A DNA stretch of 64,000 nt, taken from contig FJOG01000029.1 in NCBI GenBank assembly GCA_900073065.1, positions 549,324 through 613,323 on the forward strand, in the 5' to 3' direction. Positions 57,349 through 64,000 of the stretch are shown here, one piece after another. Both the position numbers and the translations under genes were made by a program. Within the stretch, counting starts at the first letter, position 1; the number at the start of each line of letters is the position of its first letter. The notes under the pieces are model-generated. The model saw nothing but the letters and a program-made list of their open reading frames with translations, was not told where the DNA came from and did no database searches. The DNA is from Phialocephala subalpina. Its lineage: Eukaryota > Ascomycota > Leotiomycetes > Helotiales > Mollisiaceae.

Positions 57349-58774
57349 TTTGGGGAAGCAAAACAGCGTTGTGAGTAACGAATGAATGACAGAGTTGGAA
57401 TATCAATTTCTGTGAAATAGAAGAACGAAGATAAGTTATATGTGCTGAAATGAATATTACTGGGCTGTAAAAAACGAGAGGCTAGGGTGAGAGTATTATT
57501 TTTGAAATGAAAACAGGCACAGCTAAAACAGTGCTTAATTTTCGGGTATCTGACCAATTTCCCATCTGGCCAACCGACATCTTGAGCCCCAGAGTGGCAC
57601 CTTGAGTACAAGCGATGTGGGAACCTTTGAGTAATTGCGGGTGCGCTTTCAAGGAACACGCTTGACAACCTCTGATAATTGGCGTGATGATTACTGATTG
57701 TTTGAAACAAAGATCGGACCTCGGCATCGCCGAGTGTCCCTCGTGCAACTTCGTAGGGGTTACTTCAAAATATATCTTCTGTCTTCGGATGAATAGACTC
57801 TCCGCTGTGGGGATGAGCTTAAATGTGGTGGGATTATGCCGCTGGGGATTCCCCTACAAGGAGGTTAACATGGGGTCGTCGGGTTGATCAGTGATCAACT
57901 GTAGAAGACAAGGTCAGTAAGAACTCGATGGCTAGAAGAATAATGGCAATCTATTTGGGTTTTGGTGAAGTTTTGGCGTCGCTTCATGTTTGACAAGAAA
58001 GATCATTGTCTCGTGACTCACCAAGCTTTTTAAGGGCTTACATTACCAGATGGTATTGAATATTCGTGGCCCCAAATGAATATTATGAATCAGGTGAAAA
58101 TTTCTTGCTCTGGCGTCATTGGTGTTGGCAAAAACGCTTCCAATTACCGCCAAAATTGAAAGCTCATTATTTAGGCGAATGAAAACAAAGTGATATAGGG
58201 TGCAGTTTGTGAGTAAGTAGTGGACGCCCCTGAGTGGGTGGAAAGACGCCTGTACCGAGCTGGGTGTTCTGACTTTAGTTGAAGTCTGCATGCTCAGTTG
58301 AGTGCTGCGCAAGTTCTTCGCTACGTAAGCTCGAAACTTTCATTGCAACCACAGTCGTACCGTCACAAGAATGTCGTCTCTTAGTCCCAATCGGGGAAGT
58401 CATTCGAGTGATGAATTTCAAAGTCCGATTGGCTCACGATTTTTGAACAACATGGTTGTATTTCTGACGACTTTCAATGGATAAACCCGAATCCTTCACT
58501 CCTTCTAAACTGTAGTGGAAGCCTCCTGCGAGTCATCTGATTGGGGGGGGCAAGAACATCGCATATAACCAGTTGGAGAATGAATGTGATGGGCTGTAGA
58601 GTAAAGGATAAATTGTGGTGGCAAGACTTAAGTTCAAAAGAATGAAAGTGGAGAGAAGGCTCTGCCGACGCAAATTGTGCGCTAATCCTACTAATCCTTA
58701 CTCAAATCCTCTACCTGTGGCTTACTAAGGCCGAAATCCACATCCTATCCACTTATAACTCAGATGTAATACGC
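57349..58774. other. Intergenic, no gene supported
   Basis: 1.4 kb upstream of the MFS gene and downstream of the unknown secreted gene. Only short frames. A G9 run lies near 58543-58551. Confidence 0.45.
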
Positions 58775-60318
58775 TTACCCATTGCCAAGCGTATTGCATT
58801 CATCCATAAGTGACTGCACTTCACTCGGCTCAATTTCGTACTGAAAGTAGGTGGAGACTTAGTCATTGTTCTCTCGGGGAAGTTTCGGGAGGTTAGGGAG
58901 AAGGAATATCTTAGAAGCACTTGCTCTCAAGACAGTCAGGAAGAGGAAATCAGTGGCTTCTCAGACGTACCTCAACGCCAGGCGTGGGGCTCCAATACCA
59001 AAGGCTGACCATTTCGTTGTCAGAGTAGCCACCAATGTATGTATCCGCACAAGCAACAGTGACTTGATTATTCACAATATAGTCGCCGTATGAGGTCGCA
59101 AGGCCCTCTTCGACGGCAGAAGTGTCATAATACTCTTCTTCATACTCAAACCTGCATGAGGATTAGACCAAGCTCCTGATGGCAGACATTGCTTCTACTT
59201 ACTCAGACTCATCTACATCGCCCCAGTAAACATATGCGGAGTAATCAACTTCTCCATCACTTCCGTCCGAGTCTGTTCAGAGAGTATTAGCAGTTGTGTG
59301 TTATCAGCAATTTGGGAGTAGAGAAAACAAGGGTTAAAACGCTTACCAGCGAGGTCTCCTTGTTCTTGCCGTTTGCTCTTTGAGAGCGCGTGTGAAAGTG
59401 TAACGTTTCGTGTAAATTTTAACCCGCGAATATTGCTAGTGCTGCTGCGGAAATAATGCAAGTGGTAGAAGTTACCTGGCGTTGTGATGTTGCCAATAGC
59501 AGTAAATTCTGAAGATGGGAATCAGTCCTGTTTATCAAAGCTGTAAAAGGAAAAAGAGTGCGCAAGCAAAGAAACAGCACGCTGCATCCGGAAGCATTCC
59601 CTAGTTAGGGATCATATCTTCTCAGAGATATGGACTGGTGATGGACTTACTATCCTGGGGAGCTGCAGCTGCCAATGTGCTTCTCAAGCTGCTGTTGGCA
59701 GTTGGGATGTACCTGAAGAGCAGAAAGTCAGTAAATGCCGATTTAAGTGTGAAGTGTGAACATAAGAGCATTGGAAACTAGAAACGGCTCGACCACAAAG
59801 TGCTTGGGTGAACTCATCAAGGTCAGGGATTGGGAAAAGAAGAGTTAATGTTCTTACTGAGGGTCCAGAGACCACACAACTTCATCAAGAGACCGTCGTG
59901 TAGCTTTCCAGGCAAAGTAGTTTGCTGCTACAGCGGAGAAGAAGAAAAGGCCCAAATTGACAGCACAAGCCCCTCCAAAGGTAAGGATTCCACCGAGAGA
60001 GCATGAGCCCAACAAACTGTTTGCAAAGCCTGCGGCAATAGCACCCCAAACGCCAGCCATGACGCCATTGCTAAGACGCTTTTCGTGCTCCAGGTAGGTT
60101 GAAACGCCAGTTGGACCACGCGGTGCAATATCGAGGTCACGAGTAGTTGCTGAAGATGGTGCGGTCCATCGAGTAATATTCGTCAATCTCAATGGAGTTT
60201 CGATCTGTTGGAAAGCGAGAGATCGGGACTGCAAGTTTGGGGACATGACTTTGACCTCCACAGATGCCTGAGTAAGGGCGAAGGCCACGGCCGCCAGTAA
60301 AGGCAAAGAAGTCCGCAT
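58775..60318 (-). CDS. Seven-exon secreted or membrane protein of unknown function
   Basis: Exons 59858-60318, 59651-59712, 59476-59508, 59347-59358 (12 nt), 59203-59272, 58971-59151 and 58775-58840 sum to 885 nt, 294 residues. A signal peptide (MRTSLPLLAAVAFALTQAS) is followed by a variable part. Then comes a Gly/Ala-rich hydrophobic region with two possible membrane segments (VMAGVWGAIAAGFANSLLG and CAVNLGLFFFSAVAANYF). The C-terminal 120 residues are very acidic (DSDGSDGEVDYSAYVYWGD, EYEEEYYDTS), with three late Cys. Exon 4 depends on an AAG or CAAG acceptor, so its length is uncertain (12 or 18 nt). I recognise no family. It could be a secreted effector-like or cell-wall protein, which is only a guess. 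Confidence 0.6.
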
Positions 60319-60477
60319 GTTGATGTGGATAATGTGAACAGGAAGCTTGAGTTTTGTCCTTGAGAGAGAGATACTGTCCTGAAGATGGGACCATGCTACA
60401 TTTATACCTTCGAGGCTTCGAAGTCGGGGCATTTAGTTGTTGGTCAGGCTTTGGAATAGGCTTAACAACTATGAACC

Positions 60478-60790
60478 CTAGCATAGCTGGTATTCGAGAT
60501 TTCCAAAAGTATCTGACTGCATCTCACCCATGCCTACATATGCATAACTACAGATCACAGAACTATTGAATACTTGCGCCACAACCAGCTCATCTGGAGA
60601 TGAAATCGGAATCTGGGCCGACGCCTCATCGGAACCGGGTAGCATTGTCCGTCGTAATTGGTATAATCGGCCAAGTCGTAGGCGTCTCCAAGCTGAAGTT
60701 GCCCTGGACAGAATTCAAAATGTAATTTGACAAAGTAGGTAGGCATTTGAGCGTCATCAGGAAAAATCCTTACAAATCTGCATTCTTCCT
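60478..60790 (-). pseudogene. Small broken gene, possible secreted-protein relic
   Basis: After a GTAAGG...GTCCAG intron (about 60718-60768 on the minus strand), one frame reads WQLQLGDAYDLADYTNYDG and C-Y-P. A different frame then reads EASAQIPISSPDELVVAQVF, NSSVICSYAYVGMGEMQ and a stop at 60478. One additional C in the run at 60637-60639 would connect them. Both halves look coding, and the break matches the one-base losses seen at other loci. The 5' end and start codon are not clear. Confidence 0.3.
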
Positions 60791-62089
60791 CGCATCAGAT
60801 CGAGAGCCTTATTCTCGAAGACGCACAAAAAGTTCCACCAGGCCACGAGGGCCCACAACCGAGAGACTACCCTGTGGGGATATAGTCATGCAAGATTATT
60901 TGGATATGAAGAGAAAAGGCCGTGCGGGTAAATATTGAGTGATTATGCTAGGGTACCCGAGAACGCGAGAAAGCTTGTCTACGAGAAAGCTTGTCTTCGG
61001 ACATCGTATATGCCAAGGGAACCTCATTTGGACGATGACCGGAATGATTCTTCACTGAGTAGGCTGTTCCACCAATGATAATTAGGGCTGGCTTTGAAGG
61101 ACCGCCGCGTAACTGCTTCTCTAGCAAAGCTACAAAGTATGTAGGGTTAAGGATCAAGGGATGTAAATCTGCTCTACCTTCGAAGTGCATGGGCGAAATT
61201 TATCCCTTACGCCATTTTAAGGTCAGGTCCGCTGTTTCTTTGCATATTCGGGAAAGCACTCCTGAGAGCCCACTTGGCTCACGGGTAAGGCTGCAAGCGA
61301 AGCATTACTGTAAGGACAGATGCGCCAATCCCACGCGTGAACTTCTCTTAGGCTGGCAAAGGAACTTTGAAAGAATGCTTGATTCAGACCATTATAAATA
61401 TGTACTCATGAACGGCTTAGGTGATCGGAGTTGCGGGGCATCGCCGTTCCCAGGCAAAGAGGTCATTACTATATATGGGCCCCTTTCTGACACAAGCGAG
61501 CCACATGCAGATTTTATTCTCGCCTATAGCCCAGGTCTGATAGGCTCATAACTCGGCGAATTACATGCAGTGCAACCTCGTTATCTGTACTACAGTAGCT
61601 CCGCCGCGTCGAAAAAAGTGGCCGATTTTAGCATTCTGCCCAAATGCAATAAATTCACGATTTTATCAACAACAAATAAATAAAACATACAAACAAACTG
61701 CATGTATAAGTTCGCTCGCTTCTCGAGAATCATATTTGGGGGTTACAACTAATTGTCAGCGTTGGTGGGTAGACAATACAAAGTTGAGTAGGGGAGATTT
61801 TAGTGTTCTCGCTTGTCAAAATCGGCCATATTTTTCGACGCGGTGGAGACTAGGGTTATTTTGCCGGCCGCCCCCCCCAAGCCCAGGGGTCTTGCATTGT
61901 GCATGCAAGGCCACAGGGGACTTTTGGGGTCGAAAATGTACCTGATTACGAAAAAAGCTTAACGTCCGTCCAGTTTTCGCAGGGCCCACACTTCACCTCT
62001 GCTTCTTCAGTCCCAGCAGTAGCTACACCACAGAATCCGTCAAACCAGTCTCCCACTTTCTTTGCCAACGATTTTTCAAGTCTTCAGCG
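60791..62089. other. Intergenic with a MITE-like element
   Basis: 1.3 kb. It contains a short direct repeat 'gagaaagcttgtct' (60970 and 60986 area) and an inverted-repeat element (61592-61857). No gene supported. Confidence 0.45.
61592..61857. mobile_element. MITE-like element with about 40-bp terminal inverted repeats
   Basis: The left end (about 61593-61632: tagctccgccgcgtcg, a run of A, then ggccgatttta) is the reverse complement, with few mismatches, of the right end (61814-61856: aaaatcggcca, a run of T, then cgacgcggtggagacta). The 180 bp between them are AT-rich and non-coding. A TA dinucleotide lies just outside each end, as expected of Tc1/mariner-type insertions. It has no transposase, so it would be non-autonomous. 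Confidence 0.7.
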
Positions 62090-62644
62090 ATGTCCAGAAT
62101 CATAAAGACTACGACGCCGCCGCAACAAGATCCATCGCAGCCTCATGTCCTGGTATCAAGATCACCACGGCAGTCAGCGTTACTCGCCATTTTCACCATG
62201 CTGATCGCCATCCTGCTCTTCAACCTCGCTGCTTACACCCTCACTGCCATAGCGACTTCTCTCACGAGCACGCCCACTGTCTCAAGCTCCACCAAACTCC
62301 GAGCAAATGATTGCGAGAGTCCTCTCCTCGAACAGCAACAAGACTGGCTCCTCCCCGCACCAGCAACCACAAAACTCTGCTTTATAACCAACATATTGCT
62401 AGGCTTGACGAGCGGCGCTCTGCTGGTGAATGCGTTTCTCTGGTGGATGACAAGTGCGTCGGAGATTTCTGTCTCTGTGAGGAATTATGCGCTGGGATGT
62501 GGAATTGGAGCTGGAATCGTGGGGCTTGTGTTAGTGCATATCCTGTTTATGAAGAGGTTAATGAAGGGCGGTGGATTGTTGATGGCTATCAATACCATTC
62601 TGGGCTTGGCTTTGACTGGGCTGGCATTTGGTACAATGGAGTGA
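62090..62644 (+). CDS. Small four-TM membrane protein of unknown function
   Basis: A single exon of 184 codons. Membrane segments at about residues 30-55 (LLAIFTMLIAILLFNLAAY), 96-120 (ITNILLGLTSGALLVNAFLWW), 133-153 (ALGCGIGAGIVGLVLVHILFM) and 161-181 (LLMAINTILGLALTGLAF). The soluble loop between the first two contains two Cys in total. The basic N-terminus suggests N-in topology. No family recognised; the hydrophobic periodicity makes it unlikely to be a chance frame. Confidence 0.55.
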   Translation: MSRIIKTTTPPQQDPSQPHVLVSRSPRQSALLAIFTMLIAILLFNLAAYTLTAIATSLTSTPTVSSSTKLRANDCESPLLEQQQDWLLPAPATTKLCFITNILLGLTSGALLVNAFLWWMTSASEISVSVRNYALGCGIGAGIVGLVLVHILFMKRLMKGGGLLMAINTILGLALTGLAFGTME

Positions 62645-64000
62645 GCTACATTTGGGAGCTTGGACTCGAGCCAGAACGCTCTGGAGAAAAAGAAGTGTTG
62701 AGGCTGGACCTGCGAGGCGCAATCATACAGGGCTTGCAAGAAGACCTTGCAGGCCAAGTGAATAATAAATGGACCAAGTAGATTGGCATATAGTGTAGCA
62801 GGGTTTCACGGTTCGTGCACGTGGCTCGCAGACACGTGACATACGGGTAGCATAAATATCGCGTTCACGCATGTTCTTCTTCCTTCTTCAGGCAGTTTAT
62901 TCTCCAATACATTCGTTACCTTCAATTCGCAGTCAAGTCGCGCCAACCCCTCTACAATAGTTCTGAGGCTCATCCAAAAGATTACAATAATGGCTCGAAT
63001 AAGGATTTGGGAACTAGCGATTCTTTTTCCACAACTGAACTACTTAAGTTTGAAATGAGGGGCGGGGAAATTCCATAGAGGGCTGTCTTCGACCTGAAAA
63101 CCCGCGCCAAGGGGACACGCCGACCGATAGATACGAATGAGATATATCGGAGACTCTTGGTACGCCAAACACGACACTTCATCTTTGCAGAGCACATCAG
63201 TGGCTGCATTCCACCACAAGATATATAGCCCGTCTCTATCTTTAGTGGCATATCGGACGGGGAAAAGGTTCATGAGACGTTGCCTAAACGTTACCTGGCT
63301 ATCTTGTCACAAATCGTTACTTAACGAGGAGCTCACCAACGGGAAGGATGGAAATCGTTCGACACGGCAGTGGGCCATTATCGATTCAGAAGAGGATTAT
63401 ACGAGCGATCAGAGACGTAACCTTAGCAGAAGCCACAGACACACCAGATTCTCCTCTGCCGACTATCGAAGGCTCGACCACCGGTTGACAAGAGAGCTAG
63501 GCCCAATCCCACATCCGATCGAGTATCCGGAATCCCTCTGACTCTCCGAGCTATTAGAATCACGGTTTAGGAATATCGCTCGGCTGAGGGGAAGTACGAT
63601 ACTTAGTGCACTTGATGATAAGGATGAATCCTTAGAAGAGGAGTTCAGCCAGACTTCAGGGGAGAGCGGAGACCAGGCACCAGCCAAAGAACATCAATCA
63701 CCGGACCAGCCATTAACAGGAGACCGAATAGAGTACCCGGCTGAAGAACATCAGACCCCAGAGGCTCAAAGTACGGTCGAGCCAACTGCTCCTAAACGAA
63801 CAACAACTCATCGGCAATCACATATAACCCCAGCCCTTAACTTCTCTATCCGAGGAGTTTCCTCTTGAGGAAGGGGAAGAGGAACATTTGGACGACGCCA
63901 CTCACAGCACCTGCCGAGATCCTCACGCTATACCTCACATCAGCCAGCGGCTGAATATCCAAACAAGATGGCATCCGAGGCCCCAGAACAAGACCGTATC
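62645..64000. other. Window end: no gene named; charged open frame at 63541-63868
   Basis: The final 450 bp hold a frame (about 63541-63868, plus) rich in E/Q/P/S/T (for example SELLESRFRNIARLRGST and GDQAPAKEHQSPDQPLT). It resembles the disordered leader of fungal retroelement gag proteins. The upstream frame (63137-63541) ends in an R/S/H-rich segment. Nothing conclusive, and any larger element would continue past 64000. Confidence 0.3.

Noticed and set aside
61075..61551. 158-codon open frame
   Set aside because: No recognisable pattern, no codon or domain support, and it lies beside a MITE-like element.
63541..63868. Retroelement gag gene at the window end
   Set aside because: Only a charged, disordered frame is visible; no zinc knuckle, protease or reverse transcriptase within the window.
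1..64000. CRISPR arrays, operons, ribosome binding sites
   Set aside because: Spliced genes and gene families show a eukaryotic nuclear genome; the regular repeats seen are mini- and microsatellites without spacers.
1..64000. tRNA and rRNA genes
   Set aside because: I saw no convincing A-box/B-box pair or rRNA core on reading; a covariance-model scan would be needed to exclude short ones.

Overview
This is nuclear DNA of a filamentous ascomycete (Pezizomycotina). The evidence is the many short introns (about 45-95 nt, GT..AG with CTRAY-like branch sites), the gene families (HET domain, DUF3176, DUF1996, CDH-type cytochrome, OPT and AAAP transporters, RFTS-like protein) and AT-rich islands with RIP-like C-to-T/G-to-A decay. 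A leotiomycete (Helotiales-like) is my best guess from gene style; this is inference. Exon joins below were built by hand and checked for phase: for each intact spliced gene the exons sum to a multiple of three.

Left accessory block (1-11.4 kb): a frame-broken HET gene, a truncated membrane protein, an 11-exon amino-acid permease with a broken N-terminus, a decayed DUF3176 gene, a seven-exon quinone/enoyl-reductase-like gene with a frameshifted 3' end, and the C-terminal half of a transcription-factor-like gene. Next come two secreted-protein genes on the minus strand: a CDH-type haem cytochrome (AA8-like) and a DUF1996 protein.

Core block (16.9-47.5 kb): RFTS-like protein; Pus4/TruB tRNA pseudouridine synthase; a tandem run of four genes (20.9-27.6 kb), three of which share an exact C-x-H-x8-C ... 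C-x2-C module; SET-domain protein; Mkt1 with two possible N-termini; 2OG-Fe(II) oxygenase; importin alpha divergent from the telomere protein Pot1; an NmrA-like reductase; and an OPT oligopeptide transporter.

Right block (47.5-64 kb): gene-poor stretches, two AT-rich islands, a metallo-beta-lactamase relic whose metal-binding motif was lost by RIP-type transitions only, an extended SDR, a tautomerase, an MFS transporter, a seven-exon unknown secreted protein, a broken small gene, a MITE-like inverted-repeat element and a four-TM protein. The last 1.2 kb holds no gene I can name.

Two window-wide patterns stand out. Several genes are broken by what looks like one missing base in a short homopolymer. 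An unusual share of the reconstructed introns end in AAG rather than CAG or TAG. The best candidate for something undescribed is the four-gene C-x-H-x8-C cluster.
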